A stretch of 41,027 nt of DNA, taken from Bondarzewia mesenterica. Lineage: Eukaryota; Basidiomycota; Agaricomycetes; Russulales; Bondarzewiaceae. Below the pieces are notes generated by a model. That model did not search any database and had not been told where the DNA came from. It was given only the letters and a program-made list of their open reading frames with translations. The translations under genes were made by a program, and so were the position numbers. Below are positions 1 through 12,512 of the stretch, piece by piece (position 1 is the stretch's first letter; the number at the start of each line of letters is the position of its first letter). The DNA lies in the NCBI GenBank assembly GCA_004802705.1, contig SGPL01000235.1, positions 7,435 through 48,461 of the forward strand, written 5' to 3'.

Positions 1-2920
1 CNAGACGGAAGAGCGAGCTGTGGGAGAGCGACCCCTAAGCCCGTCTTCTATATCCCGCCGGAAATGGGATGAGTCATCGCGCAGGGGCCATTCACAGCAT
101 ATCCGCTGCAGCCCCTGAGCGACTCCACATTCGGTCCGCGCGCTCGTGCGCTGCACTCATCCTGAGCGCTGCTCGGGGGAAGTCCTCANCCCGAGGGAAG
201 GGGTTGGCGGCGGCTGCCAGCGAGCCATCGCTTGGTAAGCATGCACGGTCGACTAGACTAGTGTAAACCCACGTTTTAAACCCAATTAATTTATCGTGGT
301 ACTTATGCAGTTACAGTACCTACTTACTGTGCATTACAAGAGATTACAAGTTTGCGTGCAAGGTCCTCACGACGGGAAGGTAAGCGCGCGTATCAAATGA
401 GTCTGCAAGCTCTCCGACGATGTCAGTGCGAAATATCGAGCTGACATTGTGAAGAGCCATCACTTTCTTTCCCCGCTTCTCATGGTCTGTTCTTCTCGAT
501 GATGGACCATGCAGCTGGCACTCTAGTCACAAGATGCGGAAGAGATCTCCTGAGACCTCCTCGTCTTCTCTGGTCGAATGTCTCCGGATTAGAACAGCAA
601 TTATACTTTCACCTTATTCATGTGGACAAAAGGTATGCTATGTGCCCAATCATGTGAAGGTGCTGCTGCTATTTTGAAGTATCCTATGGATTCGGTCAAT
701 CCAGAACGCGGCGTCCTGTTTTGGACAGGAACGCTTTGGCCTATGAGGGCTTATGCACATATAAGTCGCCTGACGGTGATCAATTCGCTTTAGGCACCAC
801 TTGTACGCTCAAAAGCCTATAATGTACGTACAAGATCACGAACGCTTCAGAACGCACGATACACCTGACCTTCACTTTAGATGCCACATCGATGATCTCT
901 CTCTATGCCTTTTGTGTCGGCGGAGAGTACAAGCTTTTTGCCCGTGGTTGACGGGCTCTTCGCTGTCGACTGGGGCTCGGGGCAACTTACGGACTTATCA
1001 GGTACACTTAGTTCCTTCATGCCATCAACACTTGCTATCCCACACTGACGACCACATACAAGTCCTTGCCGAGAACACACCAATCCAGGGCACTCGATGG
1101 GCGGCTCAACCTTGCGGCTCCTCTGCATTTGTCTCTTTCCTATCAAATCTTGTAGACCGAACATCGTGGGTACATTTTCTTCAACTCGGCCAAGATGACA
1201 CTAAATTCGGAACGTACGCACTTTTCAATGCATTGTCAATTCATCTTACAGGCTCGACCTTAAAAAATATCAGTGTCAGTATTCTTGTCCATGCACAATA
1301 TCATTACACGTGCTACTGAGTGAACTCCAACCAAAGCTTTGGCGTGGCGTATCATCATGTATTTACATATATGAGGGGATACTCGGAAAGCAGAAGCTTG
1401 GCACCTGCTGACCTTTTTTTACCTTCCGCCTGAACCGCTGGGTGGATTGCGTTCCACTGAGAGTTTAGGGAAGCCTTGATGTCGGACGAGCTGGGAAACT
1501 TACTAATGTACTACGCTGCTTACATGGACGGACCGAAGCGCCGAAAGGCAGCGAAAGGCAGCGAAAGGCTCAGGTGCGATCTAAACTGATAATTTGAAAA
1601 GTTGATCAACTTACCAATATACACCCATGCCGAAGCTCGGCTTGACGTCATACCGCTATGAGGCAGTGACCTGGTCCTTGCAAGTTGCCGCCCCACTTTC
1701 CACGTTTCCACTTCACAAGTGATACTTGTTTCACACGGTCCTGCGACAGAGAGCGCAGACACATCAATGCTGCATGATAGATGAGTCGTTTGAGCGTACT
1801 TTCGCTAATTCGCTAACGATGAGGCGGTATCCGGATATCTTCCGAGTGAAAAGTGGAAAATGGCGCTGAGCTGGATTGCGGTGTGGACGGAAGCAAAGTG
1901 CAGTGCAAGGTTACCGGATGCCAATCTCAGGCAACATCTACGACGTACATATTTGCGATCCCAGACCCTACCGAGATGTACGGACAAGGCATCTCCGAAC
2001 CGAACACTTGGCAGCATCCAGCGTCGGACTGTCCCCAAGTAGACAGAAGCCCTGTGATCAGGTACTGTATACAGGCTGGGATCCAGCACAATTCTTATCA
2101 AGTGGGCGAGCTGTCGTACAGTAAATGTGTGGCTGCAGAAAACATAGCGACACGGCGTCCGTCGTCTGCGGAAGCGGTTCCTGATTCCAAGGCCCCTGAT
2201 AACTGTGCAAGGCGATGTCGTCTCAGGCCACATATGTAGTCATATAGAACTATTAGTAGAAGAGCGCCCAAAGGTTGTTAATTTGCTCATCATATTCAAT
2301 TTGCGGACAGGTGCCGTGCAGGCTGGTACAGTAAAAATCGCGCATCATGCCAATTATCTATCAAGTATGAGAACTCAGTGCAGAGCAAATTATCCGAGGG
2401 CAACTGAATGCTTGCCTTCATTTGGCATGAATAGTAACCTCAATAAATTGACCACCTGAGCACTGAGCGAATTCGAGTAGCAAGCTTGACTGGAACCTAT
2501 CTCAGATCTCTGAGCCGGAGGCCGCCGCCTTGGCGAGTTCCTTACTTAAGCCTCGAAAGTGACGGATCAGTGTTCCTGGGCACGACATCGCACTTTGCTA
2601 GTGCTATCTAGCCTCCCGTTCCCGCCTTCGTTCACTGAACTCTGCTACATTTTCACAGCCTGCGGTTCAAATTTCTGCACTATAGTATTGCCACTACCGA
2701 CACAAATCAAGCGGGCGAAAATTATGAATCGCTCACAATGGCATGCTTTCCAACTCAGGCCGAGGCGGCTTCGAAACTCCAACTCTCCACTGCTCGGAAC
2801 GCACTAGTTTCAAACTAGCATTTTGATATTTCGATTGACATGACCATGAATCCCGGATGTGGAGGTGACTGCTATGCTACCGGCTCATGATGCTATTGAT
2901 GCGACTCGGAGGCTGTGACG
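1..2920. other. Intergenic, no supported gene
   Basis: Short open frames occur on both strands (for example near 801-1319 and 1853-2239), but they overlap one another in opposite directions, have no recognisable domain and no convincing splice structure, so I do not call them genes. Positions 2 and 189 are N. The last part is the promoter side of the GMC oxidoreductase gene. Confidence 0.5.
1541..1570. repeat. Short tandem repeat, 10-nt unit x3
   Basis: Three consecutive copies of a ten-base unit GCGAAAGGCA are seen; the first begins CC and the last ends CT instead of CA. It lies in apparently non-coding DNA. No function is suggested. Confidence 0.7.
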
Positions 2921-2928
2921 ACGCGAGC

Positions 2929-2935
2929 TATAAAG
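2929..2935 (+). promoter_or_regulatory. TATA box of the GMC oxidoreductase gene
   Basis: The sequence TATAAAG lies about 70 bases before the chosen ATG at 3003. The position is plausible for a fungal core promoter. It is followed by a pyrimidine-rich stretch before the start codon, common in strongly expressed fungal genes. Confidence 0.5.
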
Positions 2936-3002
2936 CTTGACGTCTCAACCTCGTATACCGCAACATTCACCCTCTTTTTATCTTACTTCTCTCTTGTCGA
3001 AG

Positions 3003-5362
3003 ATGAACTCTTTGTCTTCTCTGCTCGGCGCACTCTTACTCGCCAGCACCGCCAGTGCGCGGGTGCTGCAGAATGCCAGCGTGGTAGCGACGAACAAGTA
3101 CGACTTCATCGTAATCGGAGGTGCGTATACAGGGCGTGCTTTAGTCGTATGCCGTCGTCAGCTCACATCTGTATTTGAAAAAAAAAAAACTAGGCGGTAC
3201 CGCAGGGTCCGTCGTCGCAAGTCGTCTTAGCGAGACGCAATCAAACAAGGTCCTCCTCATTGAGGCCGGTGTTTCGTTAGTATTTGTTGACCCACTACGC
3301 AAACCGACGCTGACTCTCTTATCAGAAACGACGGCATACAGGATGCCGTTGTACCTATGCTTGGTATCGATATGACTCCTAACACTCCATGGGATTGGAA
3401 TTACACCGTTACCCCTCAAAGTGGTTTGAACGGCCGCACTTTCTCTTATCCCCGAGGCAGACTTTTGGGAGGAAGTAGCTCAGTTAGTGAGTACTGTTTG
3501 TTGCTTGTCTGAGGGGTAGCCCGCTAACTACGGTTTCATCAGATATCATGGTATATAACAAGGGAGGTTCGGATGATTTTAATCGATGGGCGAACTTCAC
3601 TGGCGACGAGGGTTGGTCATGGAACAGTCTGCAGCCCTACATGCAAAAGGTACGGAAAAAGTTTTTGATCATGCGCTGCCATGTACCTAAAGGTGCTTTT
3701 TAGAATGAGAAAATGGTAGCACCTGCTGATAATCACAGTAAGTTTTCCTCACTTTGCACCGTGTTTAGTGAACCTTACGAGCTTGTTTTAGACACCACTG
3801 GACAATTTCTCCCGGGGGCACATGGCTTCCATGGAACCCTCCTCACTAGTTTGCCTGGATACCCCATGCCTATCGACGATCTGGTCCTGAATGCCACGAC
3901 TCAAGTACCCGGTTACCCTTACAACGAGGATATGAACCAAGGCAATGAGCTTGGAATCGGTAAGAGCGCGTGTCAAAGTTTTTTATTCGGTGATTGATTG
4001 TTCGCGCAGGCTGGGCTTACAGCTCGATTGGAGACTCCAAGCGTAGTAGCTCTGCCACGGCTTACCTGTCGTCCGCGGTCCGTGCGCGGTCCAACTTAGA
4101 TATCTTGACAGAAACGACAGTGACCAAACTTCTGATCACTGGCTCGAAAGGATCACAACCACAATTCACCGGCGTCGAGCTTACTCAAGGACCGGAAGGT
4201 GGGCTCGGGTGACTGACGCACTGTAGCTTCGCGCTAATGCTTCTTGATTCCTTAGCACCGATCTACAATCTGACGGCGAAAAAGGAAGTCATACTTTCTG
4301 CAGGATCGATTGGTACCGCCCAAATTTTGCTTCTGTCCGGAATCGGGGATTCGTCCGAGTTGCAAGCGCTCGGGATCAAGCCTCTCGTCGACTTGCCTGA
4401 TGTGGGCAAGAACCTTTCCGACCACCCGCTTCTCCCTAATCAGTTCTATGTCAATTCCAATAACACCTTTGAACGATGGAATCGCAACCCTGATGTTCTC
4501 GCGGCGGAGCTTTCGAACTATTACCAGACGTCTCAGGGTCCTTTCGTCGACACTCTTTGCAACCACATTGGATGGATTCGTGTTCCCGACAACTCAAGTA
4601 TCTGGGAGACCGGCGCTGATCCTTCTTCGGGACCGACATCGGGTCATTACGAGCTTGTCTTTGCTGTAAGTTTCAGTTATATCCGCCGGTCCGACTTGAA
4701 TGATAGATTTGACACAAAACATACAGAACGGTTGGGCGGGACCTGCTCAGGCTTTCCCAGACACTGGCAACTTCTTGACCGTCGTTACGAACGTGGTGAC
4801 CCCTGCTTCCCGTAAGCAGAAAGCTCTTCCATTCAGTCGCACTCTTGACTGACATTGCTGGTGTTCACGTCTAGGTGGCTCCGTCACGCTCAACTCGAGC
4901 AGTATCTGGGACAAACCTCTGATCGATCCTGGATATTATACTAGCCCCATCGACTTGCTTCTCATGCGTGAAGCATACAAGGGCGCACGTACTTTCCTCG
5001 CTGCACCGGCTTTCAAAGACTACATCATTGGGCCATACGGAACAGCTGGTGCTAGCACGGACGATGATATCGATGCCTATATTCGTAACTTCACGACAAC
5101 GGTTTGGCATCCTACTAGTACTGCTTCTATGAGCCCTGCATCCGCTGATTACGGTGTCACGTCGCCTAATTTGTTGGTGAAGAAGGTCAGTGGTCTTCGA
5201 ATTGTTGATGCGTCAATTATGGTAGGTCATATTTGCTGTAAGACATCACATCGCATTCTAATAAGTGATTTACAGCCGTTCGTTCCTGCGGCGCACCCGG
5301 AGGCCGCCATCTATTATGTCGCTGAGCGCGCGGCTGATCTCATCAAAGCTTCCTGGTCATAG
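3003..5362 (+). CDS. Secreted GMC oxidoreductase, aryl-alcohol oxidase-like
   Basis: FAD-dependent flavoenzyme of the glucose-methanol-choline family (CAZy AA3_2 type). Relatives oxidise aromatic or polyunsaturated alcohols outside the cell and make H2O2 for lignin-degrading peroxidases. Exons: 3003-3120, 3194-3275, 3326-3486, 3543-3649, 3704-3737, 3792-3959, 4010-4198, 4256-4665, 4727-4811, 4875-5221, 5276-5362; together 1788 nt, 595 aa, close to known aryl-alcohol oxidases. Residues 1-20 form a signal peptide ([19 protein letters not shown]). The FAD-binding [13 protein letters not shown] follows at about residue 38, and the GMC signatures [13 protein letters not shown] and [15 protein letters not shown] are present. 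The catalytic His pair is visible in WHPTSTASM and PAAHPEA near the C-terminus. The usual HPxGT is HPTST here. All introns are GT-AG, 50-73 nt. Family is clear; the exact substrate is inferred. Confidence 0.93.
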
Positions 5363-6482
5363 GCTTGGACTTTTGTAGACTGACTCCCCATAACCTTCTC
5401 TCGTATTCCATCGCTCGTTCGCTCTTCTCGTCAGTCCTTCATGGTTACTGTGTTGCAGGCCTCGCATCCCATAGAATAACTCGTACTTTTCTCATACTAT
5501 TACTGCGTCATCTCCACATCTCACTCGTTTGTCTTTCCCTTACATCCCTTACATTGTCCTCACTGGTTTCATCCAGATATCTACCTATTTTATTTATCTC
5601 TCTCGTTTACATACTGATCATCAAATTAATATTGTTCCTTCATCTCGATCACTGAGACATGCATTTGGCGTGCTTGTAATTGGTTCATGAGTTGAAGGCC
5701 ATCACCAATGAGGGTCGTAAATGTGTTCTACCCCAGTCTGAGTCTCCCTCGACGTCAGATTTGCCGCGGGCCACACAGTGAAGGTCACAACGGAGACAGA
5801 ATTCAACCCCTTTGCGTCGACAATCTTTGCCATGCCAACTTTACCGGTGACTGTACTCGAGTTCAGTTCTCAGTACTTACATCTCAACCTACTTGGAGCG
5901 AGTATATCGAAACCTCCTTACTATCCACAATTTTGGTAAACTGGTCACTGCCATCGCCGCTCAACTAGATGTGCAATCTCAATGGTTACTTTGCCGTCGC
6001 CTCTGTTCCTGCGCGTATCCCTCAATTGGTGAATTCTCACCAATAGATTTAAAAATTAGACCAAGAGACTCTTCTTCGGAGCTTATTCCGCAAAACACTC
6101 ACCATCCGCAACGATAACAGTGGTATAAATTAGCAGTGCGATGGTTCAAATCCGGTGAAACGTGGAGATGTGTGATATACAGCATGAGTAAGACAGTGAA
6201 CGAGGACCAAAGCAAACCTAGTGCATAAAGCGCCATTAGCATCGAGCGTGGCAAATGTGTTAGAACAAAACATCGAGTGGTCAATGGAGATACTGAGAAA
6301 AATGCAAAATGAGAGTAAACTTCAAAGAAAGAGAGGAAAAAGCAGGAATAAAGAGGGTACAAAACCGTACGAAGCCACAACTGCCCAATCGACTCACCAA
6401 CCACCAAAATATTGGGGTATTGAAATAAACCCGTCCGGGCAAGACCCCAAAACCCGGTCCACCTACCTGAGCTCGAAACCTA
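5363..6482. other. Intergenic, 3' ends of two convergent genes
   Basis: The GMC oxidoreductase (+) and the ENWDxDF-repeat protein gene (-) end towards each other here. 5370-5650 is rich in C and T and probably includes the 3' untranslated region of the oxidoreductase. I see no domain or splice pattern that supports another gene. Confidence 0.5.
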
Positions 6483-9400
6483 TCATGACGCGCTCGCCGC
6501 CAGCAGCAGCCTCATCTCCTCGAGACACTTCATACACTGCGCATGCACCTCTCTCGCATTCTCTAGCAGCGGTCGAATATTCTCCGGCGTCATCGCCAAC
6601 TTAGGATCTGCGCCCTCCCCAGTTCCAAATCCAGCAGCAAATGAAGAAGGCGGTGCCGATCGCACAGAACCAGACATATTTCCCGGTCTGCGCGCTGATC
6701 GCTGTCGATGGATGCTGGCGCTGGGCACTAATGAGCGAGACTTTCCAGCAATTGTCTTGTCGTTCACTCGACCTCCGCGAAGGTTGAACTCGGTTGACTC
6801 TTCCACATTGGAAAGTCGCATGGGACGGGAAAGAGATTGCAGTGGGATAGAATGCACCGGCGTCGTGGACGATTCAGTCCAAAGCGATATTGACGAGTGA
6901 GATGCGGTAGCGGTCTTCTTTGGTGTTGTAGGAACATCGCTAAGATAAGGCGAGTGCGCCTTCCGACCACGAACAGTTGCATTGCCATCTTTGCCAAGTC
7001 CCAGTGCTTTCGCGGCTGCGTCCAATTCTTCGGTCGATTCGAGATGGTCCCAGTCCTCTTCTTCCTCCATTGACCGACCGCAGAAGTCAGATCCGCTACT
7101 GGACGAGTGTAGAGTGCCCTTCGGTACTTCTGCGGTGTGCGACGAATCTGCGCTAATTGTCTTATTCTTCTGTGCAAAGCGGAAGATAGACGTAAGAGAC
7201 GGTCTCCGGGGAGATGATTTGTGGGCGAAAGAGGCAGAGGTACTGAATGGAGATGTTGCACGGGCAGGTGAAGTTGAAGTGAGGCCGACACTCGTCTTGG
7301 ACCTTCGTCGCTGTAGCGAATGTCCAGGCCGAGATGGGGGCCGTAGGTGGTCATGGCCATCCAATGAAGAGCCTGTACTTGCAGATGCGGATGATGTCTG
7401 CAATGCCGCCGCATTGCCATGTTGATGGTCATGGCCTCGCGTGATTGACCGAAGCATATCTCTTAATCCGCTCATACCCAACCGACTACTCCTTCGCTTC
7501 TTCGAAGACGATGAGTGATGTGCCGACTCTTCCGAAGGCAAAGTCACGGTGCTGCTCATTGCATCGCCCCACCGCCAATTTCTGTTCACCAAAGTCTCTT
7601 CGGGAATCAATGCAGCCGAAGAGTCTGGATTATTCAGCATATCACGAAGGAGCGACAGCTGGCGTTGGCTGAGATCATTACGGCCTGTCGATGCGCGCCA
7701 TCCAAGACTGGGTGAACCAGCTGATGAGGTTGAGAGCGGTGATGGCTTAGGTTCGTCGCCGGCCAGCGTTATGGCGCGTTCCCGACCCAGCCTATTGCTT
7801 GCAGCATCAGCACTTTCGGTTCCAGACGTGAAGGTAGTTGAAGAAGGGGGAGACACTGGAGCCGGATTTCCTCCACCTAATTCTATTAGTAACTCCGCAC
7901 ACTCCCATGATATCTTGTACTTCACGTCAATAGCGTGAAAGGACGTCGCAATATGGTTCTGCGAATCGGAGGCTGAGACAGGATTGGTGTTTGAACGAGC
8001 CCGACCGTGATGTCTAGATAGGCTGAAAGCGGGCGACTTCGTGCGGGAGGGAGGTCGGCTTGTAGATTTCATGATGATGGCTTGAACTTCATGGGCGAGA
8101 AACTGGTATTGTGATACCAGTTCCTTGAGTTCTGAAAAAGTGTTCAGTGTGAATTCGCAAAACAAGTAGAAAGGGGTGCTCACTGTCCACGCTCGCTGCA
8201 AACTCTCGAACCATCCCTAGATCTCTTTTGAGCCCAATCTGAGCTTGGCTTATCCGCGCAGGAATTTTAAGATCCCCGAGAGAATTCCTGCGAGGGACGA
8301 TGGTGCCCGTCGCCACCGTATTTGGTAATTGAGTTGACCGACCCAAAGACGCAGAATGTGGCGAAGTAGATAGTCTGCTTGGAGAAGAGAAGGGTGAGAC
8401 GACAGATGGAGGAGGAAGGGAGGCGGAAATCTCAATAGACGAGCGAGGCAACGCAGACTCAATCCTTGGAGGTATAGTCATGGGCTCAGTTCTATATGGC
8501 AGATTGCCATTGACGACTTTGGATGGCGATGGAGGCTCAAGCTCAATGGGAGGTAGTAGTTGATCAGATGGTATCTGTCCCGCAATAACAGGAAGTTCGG
8601 GTATAACAACGGCAGGAGTAGGGGGCACGCCCTCGTGTTCTTCACCTGCTGTGCTCTTCGTTCGCTGGTGTTTCTTCTGCCCGCTGACAAGACTGATTCT
8701 CCTTATTCCCCCCATGAAGCCGCGATGCCCTTCCTTTTCCCTCTCTCTTCCATGCTTGGCGAGGTCATCAGTACTCGTCGAGAACGTCGAACGTGAAGTA
8801 GAGCGTCCGAGTGTCATCGCACCATGCGAAGCATGTCGAGGAAAAATAGGCTTGCCTGGAGGGACTTGCATCGACGTTGGCCGTCTCGATACTGAAGGAG
8901 ACGGCGGAGGTGTCCGGTCTGGTGTGGAGCCCCGTGAACCAGCAGGGTGAAATCCGAGCTGCTGGGTGGGCTTCTTCCCTGCATGGTTTGGTGAGTCGAT
9001 GGCAGTTGAGAACGCTTTCAGTCTGTCGATGCTCTTCTCGTGTCTCAATTCTGCGGCGTTCGGCGAGGACGGCGATCCCGGCGTATCAGCCCCGTCCCCG
9101 CCAGAACGAAAAAACCAACCAGAATGCTTAGACGAAGATGAGGGGGAATTGGCATGTGCATGAGTGTGAGACATCGAACTAGGCGGACGTTGAGTTGTAT
9201 CCACCTCGTTCAGTATGACTTCAGAAGGATCCGTACTTGCTCGCTTCCTGCGAGTTCCCCATTTCTTTACCGAGCCAATGCGGGACAGAAGGGGGGTTTT
9301 GGTGGCGGGATGATCGGGTGGTGTCATAGAAATTTCTGTTGGCGGAGGGTGGGGTGGAGAAGGTACAGGGGGTGGACCATCGCGATCTCGATCAAGCAGT

Positions 9401-10247
9401 TCGAATAGGGTGTTATCAGGAGGACGCGACTTCTTCCGTAACCTTCGCCGCTCCTTGTGAATGGGTGGGCTCGGGGGAAGCATCGCCAGCGCCGACGAGT
9501 TACCAGCCCTCAAGGGAACGTGAGACGCATAAGAATGAGCGACGGAGTCATGACCCGATGGGATGGAGAACATAGACATCGTTGGGGAACCAGGGAAAGG
9601 CTCTTGCAGCAAGGAAGATGGAAAAGGTGGAACGCGCGGGGGTGGAAACTGCTTAGGAATACCAGTTCGACGAGATCGCGCCGTCACAGTTCTGTCCTCT
9701 TCTTGATCTGCAAAACCTAGCCCGTCGTCTTCATCCGATGACTCCCATGTCGCATCTCGTGGGGGTGAATTTCCTTTGTCAATATCAAAATCATCGTCCC
9801 AATTTTCCGTATCATGCGAGGTTCTGGGAAGACGGGGCGGGTTTCGGTGCGCGCGAGAAGACTCTCCATTTCGTCGGACAGGTGACTCCACCGTGTCCTC
9901 AAAGTCTGCATCCCAGTTCTCTGTAGGGAGTAGTACGTTACGGCGTGGTGGTGTTGATGGTCCTGGTTCTGCCCCATTCTGTCTGAAGGTAGAGGACATT
10001 GTCGTGTCGTCTATTATGATATTCGATCTTAATCGACGTGAAGGACTCGCACGGGTTGAGGGTATATCACGAAAGTCGCCAACTGGTTGCTTGGTATCAT
10101 TTGCAGTCTGGAACTCAAAATCGTCGTCCCAATTCTCTGAGACAACTAACACGAGGAAAGGGTGGTAGAAGATGGGTGAGACCACGCGATACTGACGCAT
10201 GCAGGTTGCCACGTACCTGCTGTATGATTTGGAGTCACAGAAGTCAT
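6483..10247 (-). CDS. Large low-complexity protein with three ENWDxDF repeats
   Basis: Three exons: 10247-10217, 10136-8184 and 8131-6483, with GT-AG introns of 80 and 52 nt; 3633 nt, 1210 aa. I chose the ATG at 10247 because its short exon splices in phase into the first repeat; the later ATG at 10212 lies inside the intron. The acidic repeats ENWDDDFEF, ENWDADFED and ENWDDDFDI start at about residues 11, 83 and 121. Most of the rest is Ser/Pro-rich and probably disordered, with basic Ser-Arg patches that look like phosphorylation sites. A helical stretch spans the second splice junction (VDKLKELVSQYQFLAHEVQ), and the C-terminus ends in another helix (RPLLENAREVHAQCMKCLEE). Fungal scaffold proteins of the Byr4/Bfa1 type have acidic Trp-Asp motifs, but I cannot claim that homology. 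Function unknown. Confidence 0.8.
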
Positions 10248-10769
10248 CGAATACTCGTTAGATCATAGAAAATAATCCTTGTCGCGTCGTTGCGAACGTT
10301 ATAAACGGGAAGAAAAGCTGCGAGGGGGTAAGTATGTGGTGGTCAAGTTGTCGCAGCACAACTCCCACTCAAGACATGAGTAGAATAACTTATGTAATTT
10401 TCCTTACGATTAGTACAAATAATTTGATCGAGGTTCCAACAAATAAGCCAAGTACTACTTAAACGGATCGTCCTGGATCGCTCACCAAGGATGTACAGGG
10501 CCAATACGTCCAATTGATGTTGTCCGAATGGTTGAACGTAGGGGATCTCGGAGGAGGCATCAACGCAGGTGGGAGAGAGGGAAGGGGACACGTTTCTACG
10601 TAACTCCAGGTTGTGGACACTCCATCCGACGTCAAGTACCATCTTGCAAAACCCTTGACGTGCCCTCATTTCTGATGAGTCCTCACAGCCAAAGAGTTCT
10701 TGTCAAATGGGATTCACTGCAGATATTAAGATATACAGGTATGTTTTGGTTCTCGCCGCGAGCCTGTTC
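10248..10769. other. Intergenic, promoter side of the repeat-protein gene
   Basis: This lies upstream of the minus-strand ENWDxDF-repeat gene. Open frames near 10343-10669 (-) and 10528-10770 (+) show no recognisable domain. Confidence 0.4.
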
Positions 10770-10771
10770 AA

Positions 10772-11290
10772 ATGGGTGGGCTCTCATGTCAGCGACAGTC
10801 CAAACCAACGCTTCCTCCATTTCCGTCGACTTGGAAAGGACACTCTTCCATGATTCGCAGTCCATTGCTGGATCTATCATCTCCTTCCTATACCTCGCCG
10901 ACATCGTCGCTTGCGACCGCATCTCTATACAGAGCTTACCCTCTCCCCTTCAACCTCCTCCTCAAGTTCACGACCGGTCCTCGTGAAGAGGAAGGTCTCA
11001 CAATGATCACTTTCCGCTCTATTGGTATCCCCGCTCCACGGTTTGTCACATACGGAGATCATAGAGAAAAAACACCTTTTGAATCTATCTTCAGATTCCT
11101 GGGAGGCTGTCTCCTTCCGAGTTGGACTTATTCAAGACTGTGCTTGCTTGCTATCTATCCCGCATGCGTCTTTACACAAGCCCATGGTGCTCTCGTATTT
11201 GTAGTATCGACAGAACGACATATATGGGACATGAGTCCCTTTGCGACGGACACCTGCTTATCGGGGCGAGCACAGCCTTTCACGAGTAAG
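10772..11290 (+). pseudogene. Aminoglycoside-phosphotransferase-like remnant
   Basis: About 10910-11080 reads YPLPFNLLLKFTT, then REEEGLTMI, then GIPAPRFVTYGDH. This resembles the N-lobe of the fungal APH/choline-kinase-like phosphotransferase family (LPF..LLK, an E-rich helix, then a PxPRF..YG strand). After a slip of one base near 11118, another frame continues with ELDLFKTVLACYLSRMR and SPWCSRICSI, which resembles the following segment of the same family (ERMRSWK.PWG..ICS). A further frame change appears before 10910. A GTAAGT donor-like site follows at about 11285. The catalytic HGD and DFG-type segments are not found downstream. I read it as a broken copy, or a gene carrying sequencing indels. 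The family call is from memory of motifs. Confidence 0.4.
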
Positions 11291-11584
11291 TACCTACCTA
11301 GTTTTGCATCTCTCTACGGAGAAGAGAGCGCGCAGAATATGGAAACAGCTAAGTAAATATCATCTTTGACACCGGTAACATCGTATTTATTCATTTATTC
11401 TGTGGCGTCATAACATCATGATCGTTAGCTGTCGTATCTTTGAAATTTCCGACTGGGGAATGTCGCCGAGTGGTTCTCTGGGTGCACGACAACGATGCGT
11501 TGAGTCAGATCGTCGTGGGGTCAGTTTATAACTACATTGGTTAATGGTGCGTTGATCAGAATAACTGGAGATTTTTTTACCGCA

Positions 11585-11781
11585 GACAGCCGTGAATCCA
11601 AAAGGTCACACATCAGATGTTGTTTGATTGGCTTAGGCTTAGTCTCCTCAAGGCAGAGTAGCCACTCGTCAACCTTCGTGCATCAGGATCCTCCTGTCTG
11701 ACCTTAGGCTGGGCTTAGAGCCTCTAAGCCAATCAGACAACATTTGACATGGTTTTGATGGACCCATGGCTTGATGTTCCC
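11585..11781. mobile_element. MITE-like inverted-repeat element, copy 1
   Basis: A core inverted repeat runs from CAGATGTTGTTTGATTGGCT at 11614 to its diverged complement ending at 11746 (AGCCAATCAGACAACATTTG). Outside the core, homology with the second copy at 30855-31006 continues into CATGGCTTGATGTTCCC on the right and AGCCGTGAATC on the left, the latter being a degenerate inverse of the right end. No coding capacity. It fits a non-autonomous DNA transposon of miniature inverted-repeat type. This copy is older or more altered: its interior is longer and its arms carry mismatches. Exact ends and target-site duplication are not resolved. Confidence 0.7.
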
Positions 11782-12512
11782 GATGCTTTCTCTTTTGATG
11801 AGTCCAGTGAACATCCTCCTTTCTTCGCCAACAGTTACCTTTTCGATTTTTAGTCATCTGTTGTTGTCTGTATGTCAGACTACGATAAAAATACACTGGC
11901 GTGATAAAGACCTGTCATGCATGTTACTTATGTCGAAGCACTTGGATCCGGTATTCCTTTGCATATCAGAATAGAGTGGCACATGTTCTACACTGTGATT
12001 ATTGGAGCATCCAAGCCGGATTCGCGGATGCTCTTCAAGGTTAAGTCGGCCGAAAGAAAAAAACAAACAAACAAGAATTTAACGGCGAACGCTACGGAAA
12101 CCAAAGATGAAATCAATTACAATAACTTAACAACTGAGCATTTCTGAACGTTACGGTAGATACCAGTCACGTGCTAGGTATGAAGGGACGAGGGGAGTCG
12201 TCGTTGTGTTTCTCATCTCGTTCTTTCAGCGCTGGATTCCTGCACTTGGAGGCTCGTCGTGCATGCACGCTCCTTTGATTACTGCAGACACTCTGATACT
12301 TAGTCTTCGTGGACAACAGTGGGCGTGAGTATCACTTTTTCGTGTTTTGCAATGTTTTGGCGGCCCTGACTGGTTCTGCAATTAACTTCGGCGTGCACAC
12401 GGTATCTTTACACCCAACTTTGTCCGTCGCGCACATTGTCTGTTGCTACGTACTGTGACGGCTGTTTTACGACTCTTTCCACGATCTATCTCTTCAGCGG
12501 TACCCTATACCC
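11782..12512. other. Intergenic, promoter side of the Chs7-like gene
   Basis: No supported gene. The last 150 bases before the ATG at 12513 are rich in C and T, as is common ahead of fungal start codons. Confidence 0.4.

Noticed and set aside
801..1319. 172-aa open frame on the plus strand
   Set aside because: It overlaps a minus-strand frame of similar quality, has no recognisable domain, and its composition looks random.
1805..2239. Overlapping open frames of 128-142 aa on opposite strands
   Set aside because: Both strands are open over the same bases without domain, splice pattern or family motif; likely chance.
6764..7432. 222-aa minus-strand frame inside the ENWDxDF-repeat gene
   Set aside because: It is an out-of-frame shadow of the main exon, with biased composition caused by the Ser/Pro-rich coding sequence.
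10212..10212. ATG at 10212 as start of the repeat protein
   Set aside because: It lies within a GT-AG intron; the exon starting at 10247 splices precisely into the first ENWDDDF repeat.
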